64,000 nucleotides of DNA from NCBI RefSeq assembly GCF_041088075.1, contig NZ_JBGCVY010000024.1:1-64000 (forward strand), in the 5' to 3' direction. Source of the DNA: Mucilaginibacter_A sp041088075 (GTDB taxonomy: Bacteria > Bacteroidota > Bacteroidia > Sphingobacteriales > Sphingobacteriaceae). Under the pieces are notes generated by a model, which worked only from the letters and a program-made list of their open reading frames with translations, was not told the DNA's origin and did no database searches. A program made the translations under genes and the position numbers. Below, in pieces: positions 1 through 8,589 of the stretch (position 1 is its first letter; each line of letters opens with the position of its first letter).

Positions 1-125
1 TTAAATGTGGCAAAATTAATTCCCCTATCGTACCTTTATCCACGGTTCCCAATCTTGATCTGACCTTTTATGATTTGCACCACAAAAATCAGCTTTTATT
101 GGGAACCTTGTTTTACCCTCTAAAT

Positions 126-141
126 AAGTTTAAACAACTTC
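126..141. repeat. Solo MITE terminal inverted repeat
   Basis: AAGTTTAAACAACTTC is identical to the right terminal repeat of the MITE ending at 61117. It lies 10 bp before the MITE that starts at 152, so it is probably the right end of another copy whose body is not present upstream in recognisable form. Confidence 0.5.
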
Positions 142-151
142 GTTAATAAAT

Positions 152-321
152 GTAGTTGTTTAAACTTTTTTTCCGGTCAGTTTTTTTGGCTGATACTTCT
201 TTTACCCTATAAAAATTGGTGCTTTTACCAGCCTAACCAAATCCAAACATATTGCCCACCAATTTTTATAGGGTAAAAGAAGCATGGTGCAAAGCACAAA
301 AAAACAAGTTTAAACAAGTTC
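152..321. mobile_element. MITE with internal palindromic 12-mer units
   Basis: A 170-bp element with terminal inverted repeats GTAGTTGTTTAAACTT (152-167) and AAGTTTAAACAAGTTC (306-321), flanked on both sides by AAT (149-151 and 322-324), the apparent target duplication. Inside are two inverted 29-bp units, 193-221 and 257-285, which match in 28 of 29 positions and would form a long hairpin with a 35-nt loop. Each unit carries the 12-mer TAAAAGAAGYAT at its outer end. There is no transposase gene, so movement would need one supplied in trans. The rest of 1-398 shows no gene that I can support. Confidence 0.75.
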
Positions 322-398
322 AATAAGTGATTTCGACAATTCATTTTACAATTTTTAAACTCAAACCCAAATTTATTGATCCATAATTTTATCAGTTC

Positions 399-938
399 CT
401 ACCCTTCCTTTTTTGCCCTATAACCTATTTGCGTTCTCGGTGTTTCTTCTTTTTCGATAAATTTACTCAGATAGGTAAAGAGCAATTCTATCTTTTCGTC
501 GTGCTTGATCATTTGCTTTTCTACTTGTTCTACTCTTAGAAAAACATCTTTATGTGCCAGCAGCATTTCCCTTATCCGAGTGTAAATTCGTATGATTTGG
601 ATATTGACATGTATAGCACGCTTACTATTGAGAATACAGGATAACATGGTTACACCTTGTTCTGTAAAGCAGAACGGCATATAGCGAAGACCTTGCCGGT
701 CTTCCCTGGAGGTCACATTTTGTGACCTCCAATTTTCAAACTCTTCTTTATCCATCTCAAACATAAAATCTTCAGGAAAGCGCGCCATATTTCGCCTTAC
801 AGCTTGTTTCAGCACTTTAGTTGCTACGCCATATAACTCTGCCAAATCCCTATCAACCATTACTTTCTGATCCCGAACCATGTAAATCTTACTCATTACC
901 ACTTCGTCCGGTATCGTTGTAGCCAATTGTTTACTCAT
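399..938 (-). CDS. ORF6N domain DNA-binding protein
   Basis: A 179-residue protein. The first ~90 residues fit the ORF6N domain, first described in phage anti-repressor-like proteins: the stretch KIYMVRDQKVMVDRDLAEL followed by Y, the segment RRNMARFPEDFMF, and a later FTEQGVTML motif are typical. The C-terminal ~60 residues are charged and probably form a coiled coil. Such proteins are common as single genes in Bacteroidota and are presumed DNA-binding regulators; the target is unknown. It stands alone between a MITE and the S8 protease gene, with no phage genes nearby. Start ATG at 938. The family call is firm, the role is not. Confidence 0.8.
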   Translation of the reverse strand: MSKQLATTIPDEVVMSKIYMVRDQKVMVDRDLAELYGVATKVLKQAVRRNMARFPEDFMFEMDKEEFENWRSQNVTSREDRQGLRYMPFCFTEQGVTMLSCILNSKRAIHVNIQIIRIYTRIREMLLAHKDVFLRVEQVEKQMIKHDEKIELLFTYLSKFIEKEETPRTQIGYRAKKEG

Positions 939-970
939 GCTTTCAAATATGTTTCTTTCTAATTTGATAT

Positions 971-996
971 AGAATTTTACCCGGTAAAAGAAGCAT
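971..996 (+). repeat. 12-mer palindrome unit at the 3' end of the S8 gene
   Basis: TAAAAGAAGCAT at 985-996 with partner arm TTTTACC (975-981); TTTTACC-C-GGTAAAA is a perfect small palindrome. The last T of the 12-mer is the first base of the minus-strand stop codon complement (tca, 996-998), so the protease gene reads TGA then TGCTTCTTTTA. Confidence 0.75.
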
Positions 997-3900
997 CAAC
1001 CCTTAGTAATCACAAACTTCTTACTGTAATTTTTCGATCCCGTCCTGATCCGCAAAATGTAATTACCGCTGGCCATACTGGTGGTATTGATGCTGGTATT
1101 ATACTTGCCAAAAACTGTAATGGCCGTGGTGTTTTGGTACATCAACTGGCCAATGCTGTTCCAAACAGAATATTGCAGATCACCTTTTTGGTACAACTCG
1201 AAACTTAAATTTAAAATATTATTTGTTGGAACCGGATAAATGATGAGGTTGATATCCGTAAGCGGGCTTTCGCCGACCGGCAGCGTAAAATTAAAATCTG
1301 CCGAAGGCGAAACACAACCTGCGGAAGTGGTTACATCAACCCGATAAGTACCTGCAACTTTTGGCTGATAGGTTTGGCCAGTTGCGCCTTGGATCAACGT
1401 ATTATTTAAATACCATTGGTTGCCTTTGGCGAAATTGGAAGTTAAAGTGGCGCCATTCTGGGTGATTTGTGGTTTGGTAACGGGTACGGCAACACGTGCA
1501 GCAGCAGCACAACCGGCACTTTTTACGGTCAAATCATAAAAGTAATAGTAATAAGCCTGCGGCGTGGCGGCAGCGTTTGTTCCGGTAAGCGAGAAGAAAT
1601 TGCCGATGGTAAACGGATAACCGATAACGCCGCCATTGTTGCGGTAAATAGTGGCGTTATTCGCATAACTGATGTTAATGGTGTAGCTTCCGGCGGCAGG
1701 AAGCAGTAAATTAAGCTGGTAAACACGGCCAACGTCGGTTGGGTCGTCCGCCTGTGAGCCGGTTTGCGGGTTGCTGCGCGTGGCGGCCACATTTAAAGTA
1801 ACGCTGGAAACGGTTTGTCCGGAAGTATTGGTTGCCGTAAAAGTGATGGTGCCAGGATAACCAATGTACAGCCTGGCACTTTGCAAAATAACAGGAACGG
1901 TAGTGGTGATGTTCATTCCCGGCCCAAATTGGTTGTAGCCGCCGGATGAAAAAACGTTTTTAGTTACCGGGCCAACTTTTCCTGCCAAATCATTTAAACC
2001 GGCATAATAGGTGTTGTTGATGGGAGCCTGTGTTGTATTGACAGAAGGGCTGCTGTCAAAAGGCAGTGCATCAGTAGCATTGGCATACCAAAAAACGGTT
2101 CCATCGCCATTACCCGTTAACAAATACGAATTGGTATTGAAGCAGTTTACCGCCAGCAAATTGCTTAAAACAGGTGCCGGGCTGATGGTTGCCGTTTCGG
2201 TTGACTGGTTATTACTGCTTTGTGTATCTCCGGCTAAATTTGTTGCAGCCGTGATTTGATAAGCAGCGCCAGCCTGGGCATTAAAAGTTGTATTTAAAGT
2301 AAAATCCTGTTCTTGCGAAGGTAAAATCGTACCCGTAAAAGTTTCGTTAATGGTGGTAACCGATCCGTTTGCGTTGGTGATATTGACCGTAACCGGAACA
2401 TTGCTGATGGCCGCGCTGCCATAATTATGCAAGCGGATACTGATTTGCTCGGCATTGTTACTGCAAGTGCCGGAAGCACCCGGACTTAAAATACTGGCAA
2501 TACCGGCATCTTTTGTACTTCGGACAAAATTAATGCGGTAATCCTGGGTTTCGCCTTTTGCATAAGTTCCGCAGGCGGTAACGGCAGCAGGATCGGTGGT
2601 TTCTGTTTCTACAATCCGCATCAAACTATAGGTATTTGGCATTACCGAAACCGGCACCAAAATATTGCCGGTAAAAGAAGCATTGCCATTAATTATGGGC
2701 GAAGTAGCAACCAGTTCTCCGGCATCGTCAAAATCGCCATCGGCATTCCAGTCAATAAAAATTTTGGCGATTTTGTTAAAATTTCCACCGCAAGTTCCCA
2801 AAGTTATATTGAAAGGAAAAGTTGCGCCTTGCTCCAGCGTAGCAGTCAAACTGGTGTTATCGGTATAAGAAGTGCAACCGGCAGCCGCGGTATAATTGAT
2901 TCCGGCAAACTGAACCTGGTTAATTTTAGAATCGGATGTCGAGTTTGCCGCCGAAGCACAATAAACCTTGCCGCCAACACCTGTAACAATCAGCGAATAA
3001 GCCTGAGGGCCGCGGCTCAATGTTCCTTTATGATTTACGGTGATGGTATAGCTTTTTCCCGGAACGGTGTTGGCGATGTAAACCTGTTCGATGTTATCGC
3101 GGCTATTATCACCGGTTGTGGCAGCCGCTGCCGGATTTGCAGGATCTAAAACCCAGGGCTTAAAAACAGTAGTATTTTGATTTATACGGATGTCGAGATC
3201 GTTTACCAATTTAATCGTTGGGTCATCCACTACGCCTGTTGGTCCGACCGTTCCTTCGGGATCAGTCCAGGAAATCGTGGCAACCAAAGGGCCGTTTCCG
3301 GAAGAAACCACATTAAAAGCTTGCGTTTGCCCTTGTGCCAAGCTATTTTCGCTGATGATGCTTTTCGTGCCGTTGTCCGTAATGGCCTGTGCCGCTTTGG
3401 CTATGTTGAGCAAGCCCCAGCCGTAAATATAATCGGGGCCGATATTTCCGGCATCAAAAGCAGTATGGCAAACCAAACCTTTTAACGTAGCAGCACGCAT
3501 AAAACTGCCGGAACTTTTTTGTGCATAATATTCCTGCAACAAAAAGACCGAGCCGGCAACATTGGGCGAAGCCATGGAAGTGCCGGATAAAGCTTCGTAA
3601 GCATCAGGTGCTGTATAACCGGTTGAAGTTACGTTAACGCCATCACCGCAAATATCCGGTTTGATGCGGCCGTCATCCGTTGGGCCCCAACTACTGAAAT
3701 AAGCAATGGCAATATCCGAAGACGAGGCCGGGCCAAAAGGCAAAGGGTTTACCGCGCCAACAGCCAGTACATTTTTGGCTAATGATGGAGCATCCATAAT
3801 ATCATAACCATCGTTACTGCTCAGGCTGGCCGGCCTGGCACCTTTGTTTACAATCGTCTGGTCGGTACGGCTTTGATAGCCATAATAGGTTGCACCAACA

Positions 3901-4727
3901 GCCGGGCCGGTTTCTCCGCGGGCATTTCCGGCGGCTACCGTAATCAGGTAATAAGGTGCGTTGTAAGCAATCCGGTCAAAACTTTGTGCATAGGTACTGT
4001 AATAACCAAACTTATAATCTTCGTTATCGCCGGGCAAGCCATACCATTCCCAACGGTTTGGCGTTACGCTGGTATTATAGCTCCAACCGGCAACAATACC
4101 ATACGAATGATTGGAAACCAATAAGTTAACCGCAGCGGCAGCCATTTCCGAAGCATCATTGTTAAAATCATAAGCAACCAATCCGTTTGCACCAAAAGCC
4201 ATTCCCCTTGCCGGTGCATAAACACCTTTGGCAATTAATGTTCCGGCTACGTGCGTGCTGTGTTCGCTGACCGTTGCTGAATTGTCTATCATGGTTACCG
4301 TTTTTCCGACGAACTCCTGGTGGTCGGGGTAGATTTTTCCTTCGTCCCAAATCCCTAATTTACTGCCCATAAAAGCACTTGAACCGGAAAGGTTTAAGCC
4401 GAGCGAACCGCCGGAATAAACCGATGTAGTTTGCGTGGTTGCCGCAGCAATAATGTTATTGTTGGTTTGCAGATAGATAGGAAAACCCAAAGCATCCACG
4501 CCTTGTAAAGACACGATCCGGCCATCTTTTTGCTTGCGTAAAATTGGCCAGCCTTTTACTTTGGCCAGGGCAAAAGCTTTGGTGCGGTTGCTTTCAAAAT
4601 CCGTTTTTAAGCGGTCGGAAAAACTAATCAGCTCCCTCCTTTTGTCTTCGCTAACAAACTGCGCAAAGCCCGGAAGCGTTTTAAAAGTGATAAAAAACAA
4701 TATAATACAGGTAAAATTTTTGATCAT
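996..4727 (-). CDS. Secreted S8 (subtilisin-like) serine protease with T9SS sorting domain
   Basis: A 1243-residue secreted protease. Residues 1-22 form a signal peptide (ends near GFAQ). The subtilase catalytic set is complete: Asp128 in GIWDEG, His159 in STHVAG, oxyanion Asn268 in AAGN and Ser384 in SGTSMASP. A GEVED-type domain follows around residues 600-735 (FIDWNADGDFDD), then a CARDB-like segment and Ig-like repeats. The last ~75 residues (from LTDINLIIYPVP to YSKKFVITKG) form a type A T9SS C-terminal sorting domain, so export by the Gld/Spr machinery encoded elsewhere in this window is expected, with surface attachment or release. The 12-mer TAAAAGAAGCAT occurs inside the gene (2672-2683) and overlaps the start codon (4727-4738). 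The substrate cannot be told from sequence. Confidence 0.93.
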   Translation of the reverse strand: MIKNFTCIILFFITFKTLPGFAQFVSEDKRRELISFSDRLKTDFESNRTKAFALAKVKGWPILRKQKDGRIVSLQGVDALGFPIYLQTNNNIIAAATTQTTSVYSGGSLGLNLSGSSAFMGSKLGIWDEGKIYPDHQEFVGKTVTMIDNSATVSEHSTHVAGTLIAKGVYAPARGMAFGANGLVAYDFNNDASEMAAAAVNLLVSNHSYGIVAGWSYNTSVTPNRWEWYGLPGDNEDYKFGYYSTYAQSFDRIAYNAPYYLITVAAGNARGETGPAVGATYYGYQSRTDQTIVNKGARPASLSSNDGYDIMDAPSLAKNVLAVGAVNPLPFGPASSSDIAIAYFSSWGPTDDGRIKPDICGDGVNVTSTGYTAPDAYEALSGTSMASPNVAGSVFLLQEYYAQKSSGSFMRAATLKGLVCHTAFDAGNIGPDYIYGWGLLNIAKAAQAITDNGTKSIISENSLAQGQTQAFNVVSSGNGPLVATISWTDPEGTVGPTGVVDDPTIKLVNDLDIRINQNTTVFKPWVLDPANPAAAATTGDNSRDNIEQVYIANTVPGKSYTITVNHKGTLSRGPQAYSLIVTGVGGKVYCASAANSTSDSKINQVQFAGINYTAAAGCTSYTDNTSLTATLEQGATFPFNITLGTCGGNFNKIAKIFIDWNADGDFDDAGELVATSPIINGNASFTGNILVPVSVMPNTYSLMRIVETETTDPAAVTACGTYAKGETQDYRINFVRSTKDAGIASILSPGASGTCSNNAEQISIRLHNYGSAAISNVPVTVNITNANGSVTTINETFTGTILPSQEQDFTLNTTFNAQAGAAYQITAATNLAGDTQSSNNQSTETATISPAPVLSNLLAVNCFNTNSYLLTGNGDGTVFWYANATDALPFDSSPSVNTTQAPINNTYYAGLNDLAGKVGPVTKNVFSSGGYNQFGPGMNITTTVPVILQSARLYIGYPGTITFTATNTSGQTVSSVTLNVAATRSNPQTGSQADDPTDVGRVYQLNLLLPAAGSYTINISYANNATIYRNNGGVIGYPFTIGNFFSLTGTNAAATPQAYYYYFYDLTVKSAGCAAAARVAVPVTKPQITQNGATLTSNFAKGNQWYLNNTLIQGATGQTYQPKVAGTYRVDVTTSAGCVSPSADFNFTLPVGESPLTDINLIIYPVPTNNILNLSFELYQKGDLQYSVWNSIGQLMYQNTTAITVFGKYNTSINTTSMASGNYILRIRTGSKNYSKKFVITKG

Positions 4728-4738
4728 AAAAGAAGCAT
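4727..4738 (+). repeat. 12-mer overlapping the S8 protease start codon
   Basis: An exact TAAAAGAAGCAT. On the coding strand it reads ATGCTTCTTTTA immediately before the start codon, so it lies in the place of the ribosome-binding site of the protease gene. Confidence 0.7.
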
Positions 4739-4809
4739 ATTTAAATTAACGGGCCGGATAGGCTTAGGTGTTATTCGAGCGTTTAAGATACATACATTAC
4801 TTTTATATC

Positions 4810-5253
4810 ATGCGAAGTTTTTTAACCCTTATCTTATTTTTATTGGTTCCTATCCTTCAACCCAAACCTTTGAAAAAACCGAAACAGGGCATTTGCGGCT
4901 ATGTGCTGCTTAAACAGGGCAACCAAATGCCAAGCCCGGGCCGCGCGCCATCCGTTTCGCAACCTGTAAAACGCGAAATTGCCATCTACAACCTTACCAA
5001 TGTGAATGAAGCAAAAAGCAACGGCGCTTATTTTACCGGCATAAAAACAGTATGCGTGGCCAAAACCAGCAGCAATGCAAAAGGGTATTTTGAGGTAAAT
5101 TTACCTGCCGGTCAATATTCGGTTTTTGTGGTGGAGAAGGCAGGTTTGTACGCCAACAGTTTCAACGGAAAAGGGAGCATTAATGCAGTTGAAGTATTGC
5201 CGGACAGCCTGGTGCGTAAAGACATTTACATCAGCAATAAAGCTGTTTTTTAA
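4810..5253 (+). CDS. Small secreted protein with carboxypeptidase regulatory-like fold
   Basis: A 147-residue protein when started at the ATG at 4810 (MRSFLTLILFLLVP), which opens with a hydrophobic export signal; the in-frame start 42 bp upstream would put 14 extra residues before the signal and is less likely. The mature part has the pattern of a transthyretin-like or carboxypeptidase regulatory-like beta domain: GICGYVLLKQG near the start and SNAKGYFEVNLPAGQYSVFV later. Such domains occur as accessory folds in Bacteroidota surface proteins. No lipobox cysteine is seen. It is divergent from the S8 protease gene (83 bp between starts). TAAAAACAGTAT occurs inside it (5042-5053). No specific function can be given. 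Confidence 0.65.
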   Translation: MRSFLTLILFLLVPILQPKPLKKPKQGICGYVLLKQGNQMPSPGRAPSVSQPVKREIAIYNLTNVNEAKSNGAYFTGIKTVCVAKTSSNAKGYFEVNLPAGQYSVFVVEKAGLYANSFNGKGSINAVEVLPDSLVRKDIYISNKAVF

Positions 5254-5339
5254 AAAAGCCTTATTACTGAATGCTTTTTTTATCGTGCCAAAATATGAAT
5301 GCTTTTAAGTAATTTAGGGTTTTACTAAGATTGAAACCT

Positions 5340-5795
5340 ATGCACCAGCAAATTGAAAATATAAAAAACACCAGAACTTTTTTGCTTACACTAATAGAGA
5401 ATTTAAACACCGAACAGTTAAACCAATTACCCGAAGGTTTTAACAACAACATCATCTGGAACCTGGCGCATTTAACTGCCGTGCAACAAGCACTTTGCTA
5501 CAAACGTTCCGGCCTGCAGCCCATTGTGCAGGACAAATATGTTACGCCTTTTTTGCCCGGCACCAAACCGGATAGTTTTATAGATAGTAATGAGGTAGAA
5601 ACCATTAAAAGCCTATTGATATCCTCTCTTGACGAGTTTGAAAGCGATTATAAAAAAGGCTTTTTTAGCACTTATACACCTGTTGTTACGCGTTATGGCG
5701 TTGCTTTGGATAATATTGACGATGCCGTTAATTTTTTGCCTTTTCATGAAGGTTTCCATACGGCTTATATTATGGCTTTGAAAAGGTTGGTTTAA
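5340..5795 (+). CDS. DinB-like (DinB_2) family protein
   Basis: A 151-residue protein from the ATG at 5340; a TTG three codons upstream is in frame but unnecessary. It fits the DinB/YfiT four-helix bundle family: an N-terminal helix with LLTLIENLNTEQLN, the motif NLAHLT with the first metal-ligand histidine, and a C-terminal HEGFHTAY motif carrying two more. These proteins bind a divalent metal through three histidines; several are thiol-dependent transferases, but the reaction of this subgroup is unknown. It is a single gene with its own short flanks. No gene next to it suggests a pathway. Confidence 0.8.
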   Translation: MHQQIENIKNTRTFLLTLIENLNTEQLNQLPEGFNNNIIWNLAHLTAVQQALCYKRSGLQPIVQDKYVTPFLPGTKPDSFIDSNEVETIKSLLISSLDEFESDYKKGFFSTYTPVVTRYGVALDNIDDAVNFLPFHEGFHTAYIMALKRLV

Positions 5796-5850
5796 GATTA
5801 TTAGTTGCCTCTTTTAATTTTTAATATTTTACCTGCTTGTTTAATAAATT

Positions 5851-6544
5851 ATGGAAATAAAAAAGGATAATAGTTTTTTAGAGTTTCACAATATTATACA
5901 AAAGTTCTCGGATAGCAACTTTCTTTTTCGAGGCCAATCAAATTCAGCTTGGGAATTGATTCCTAAAATTGGAAGGCCAGAGTATACTAAAACAGTTCCT
6001 AAATATCTTAAAGAAAAGGATATTATAAAATCATGGTCAAGATATGCTAATCATAATTTGTCTAACATACCTGTTGATTTATGGGATTGGTTATCATTAG
6101 GTCAACATCATGGTTTAGGAACTCGATTACTTGACTGGACTAAAAATCCGTTAGTAGCTTTGTATTTTGCAACGGAAAACTGTAGTAGTAATAATGTTTT
6201 GTTGTGTCTTTATAGTTGATTTTAAAAACCATCCTTTAACAACAGATGGAGATCCTTTTGACATAACTTCTTCTGGCTTTTTCTATCCTAAAGGATTAAC
6301 AGCAAGGGTAATTAGTCAAAGAGGTGTTTTTAGCATTTCGCATGAGCCAACAATATCTTTAGAAAAAAATATTAAAGAATATGAATTCATAAAAATCGTT
6401 ATAAACAAGAAATCTAAAAAAGAGATTCAGAAGCAACTTGAACAGTATGGAATAAATGAATATTCGATTTATCAAGATTTGGATAGCTTATCTGACTATT
6501 TAAATAGATTTATAAGGGATAGAGAAATAAATTTCATTCCTTAA
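5851..6544 (+). pseudogene. FRG domain gene with a +1 frameshift
   Basis: Two overlapping reading frames make one FRG-domain protein. Frame 1 (5851-6219, 122 aa) contains the FRG signature FLFRGQSNSAWELIPKIGR and the core QHHGLGTRLLDWTKNPLVAL. It runs into a stop just after a VLLCLY segment. The other frame (entered from about 6167 and ending at 6544) continues the protein with VDFKNHPLTTDGDPFDI and a 105-residue tail. Removing one base near 6209 would give a continuous ~230-residue protein. The gene is more A+T-rich than its neighbours, which suggests acquisition. FRG proteins are uncharacterised, though some lie near phage or defence genes. A sequencing error or programmed frameshift cannot be ruled out. 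Confidence 0.7.
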
Positions 6545-6861
6545 CATTTGCTTCAAATATTAAGTTTAAGCTTAGCAATAATACATTTCTAAAAAAATTT
6601 CTTTCTTTACCTGTAGCGTTTCTAAAACTGCTTTCGTATAATTTAATAATTACAAAACAAATAATAGAACTGATCTATAAATTTTAATATTGTTTATTAA
6701 AGCTTACAAAACATAATTTCCAACAGGGAATGAATAACTGATACAAGCGGAAAAATCCGGCCTTTACCCGACAAGACCTGGTTCGGCAATGTAAATTAGT
6801 CCATTTGAAATACCAAGATTACTTTACCGGCAATACTTCTTTTACACCTATAAAAACAGCA
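6545..6861. other. 317-bp gap between FRG pseudogene and nadE
   Basis: An A+T-rich stretch between two convergent genes. I see no gene in it. The only structure is the palindromic repeat unit at its right end (6833-6862). Confidence 0.6.
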
Positions 6862-6862
6862 T
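6833..6862. repeat. Two-armed 12-mer unit downstream of nadE
   Basis: Both sister words face each other here: ATACTTCTTTTA (6833-6844), CACCTA, then TAAAAACAGCAT (6851-6862). The final T is part of the nadE stop codon (tca, 6862-6864). As RNA from nadE this would fold as a hairpin immediately after the stop. Confidence 0.75.
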
Positions 6863-8523
6863 CAGCTTAAATACTTCCCCACAATCGGCATCCGCCTGCC
6901 CATACCAAAAGCTTTGGCCGAAACCCGTAAAATAGGCGGCGTTTGGTAACGTTTATGTTCAGAAATATTGACCAGGCGGATTACTTTTCGCACCACAGCT
7001 TCCTCAAAACCGGCTGCAATAATACTGGTTGATGATTTTCTGAATTCGATGTATTCCTTTAAAATCCGATCCAAAATATCGTAATCCGGCAACGAATCCG
7101 AATCTTTTTGTCCGGGGCGTAATTCTGCGGAAGGTGGTTTTGCGATGGAATTTTGCGGAATGATTTCCCGTTCGCGGTTAATGTGATTGGCCAGTTCGTA
7201 AACCTGCGTTTTGTACACATCGCCCAAAACCGAAATCCCGCCGCACATATCGCCATAAAGTGTTCCGTAACCAACAGCGGCTTCGCTTTTGTTGGACGTG
7301 TTGAGCAAAATATAGCCAAACTTGTTGCACATCGCCATCAAAATAACGGCACGGCTGCGCGACTGGATATTTTCTTCTGCAATGTTAAAAGGCAAACCGG
7401 CAAACTGTGGTTCTAAAGCCTGTTCAAAAGCGTTGGTGATTTCTTTGATGGCCACAGTTTGGCTCATGCAGCCCAGATTTCTCACCAAATCTTCGGCATC
7501 TTTGATGGAATGATCGGAAGAAAAAGCTGAAGGCAGCAAAACCGCCATCACGTTTTCGGCACCTAAAGCTTCGCAGGCCAGCACACAAACCAAAGCCGAA
7601 TCTATTCCTCCGGAAAGCCCAAGCGTTGCTTTGGTAAAACCTGACTTTTTAAAATAATCGCGAATACCCAAAATCAAAGCCTGATGAATTTGTTCGATTT
7701 TGCTCATTCGCGAAACATCTGGCGTTAAAGTTTTTTCTGCTTTGATGGATACTTCTTTTACACCTGTTTTTTCGATGTTGTAATATGCAATCTGCTCTTT
7801 AAAATAATCCAGTTCATCAATAATTTGTCCGTTAGAATCATAAACCATTGATCCTCCGTCAAAAATCAGTTCGGTTTGGGCACCAACATGGTTTACATAA
7901 AGCAGCGGCAAACCGTATTTTTTGGCATTGTAACTTAGAACCTTCATTCGCTCCTGGTCGTGGTTTACGGCAAAAGGCGAAGCGGCAATGTTGATCATCA
8001 AATCCGGTTTTTGCCCGATTAAAACGTCCATTGGCCGAATGCGATAAAGCGGATCATCAATGTTGTTCCACAGATCCTCGCAAATGGTCAGGGCAATTTT
8101 CTGGCCTTGATATTCAATGCACTCAAAATTGATTGCCGGTTCAAAGTATCGGTATTCATCAAACACATCGTAATTGGGCAGCAACGCTTTGTTGGCTACT
8201 GCTTTTACCGTACCATTTTCGATGAAGTAAGCGGAGTTGTACAAATCTTTTCCTTCGGGAGAAGAATTGACGGTGGGCAAACCGATGATACAGGCAATAC
8301 CGTGGCATGCTGCTGCAATTTGCTTTGCCGATTTATCGCACAAAGCAATAAACTCGGCAAACTCTAAAAAATCGCGTGCCGGATAACCGCTAATGCACAG
8401 TTCTGCAAAAACTACTAAATCGGCACCGTTTTGCTGTGCTTCTTTTATGGCATTAATTATTTTATTGGTGTTGGCCTCAAAATTTCCAACGTGGTAATTA
8501 AGCTGTGCTAATGCGATCTTCAT
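6862..8523 (-). CDS. nadE: Glutamine-dependent NAD+ synthetase
   Basis: Converts deamido-NAD to NAD+ with ammonia taken from glutamine, the last step of NAD biosynthesis in the cytoplasm. 553 residues from the ATG at 8523 (MKIALAQLNYHVGNF). The N-terminal nitrilase-type amidase half has the Glu-Lys-Cys triad: Glu41 (FAELCISG), Lys112 (NKALLPNYDV) and Cys148 (LTICEDLW). The C-terminal synthetase half begins near residue 285, with the ATP-pyrophosphatase loop LGLSGGIDSA (SGGIDS at 304-309). The length is normal for the two-domain type. It is divergent from gldB with 66 bp between starts, a pairing known in other Bacteroidota. An exact 12-mer lies inside (7749-7760), encoding VKEV. Confidence 0.95.
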   Translation of the reverse strand: MKIALAQLNYHVGNFEANTNKIINAIKEAQQNGADLVVFAELCISGYPARDFLEFAEFIALCDKSAKQIAAACHGIACIIGLPTVNSSPEGKDLYNSAYFIENGTVKAVANKALLPNYDVFDEYRYFEPAINFECIEYQGQKIALTICEDLWNNIDDPLYRIRPMDVLIGQKPDLMINIAASPFAVNHDQERMKVLSYNAKKYGLPLLYVNHVGAQTELIFDGGSMVYDSNGQIIDELDYFKEQIAYYNIEKTGVKEVSIKAEKTLTPDVSRMSKIEQIHQALILGIRDYFKKSGFTKATLGLSGGIDSALVCVLACEALGAENVMAVLLPSAFSSDHSIKDAEDLVRNLGCMSQTVAIKEITNAFEQALEPQFAGLPFNIAEENIQSRSRAVILMAMCNKFGYILLNTSNKSEAAVGYGTLYGDMCGGISVLGDVYKTQVYELANHINREREIIPQNSIAKPPSAELRPGQKDSDSLPDYDILDRILKEYIEFRKSSTSIIAAGFEEAVVRKVIRLVNISEHKRYQTPPILRVSAKAFGMGRRMPIVGKYLS

Positions 8524-8589
8524 CATAAAAAAGGTATCTGTAAGCACAATATTAGCGTTTAACAGATTAAAATTTTATTTTCGTTTGCT

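Noticed and set aside
3161..3172. TAAAAACAGTAG-type 11 of 12 matches inside genes (also near 10291, 17009, 22411, 29639, 30500, 45019)
   Set aside because: Close to the sister word but not exact; left out of the count to keep it conservative.
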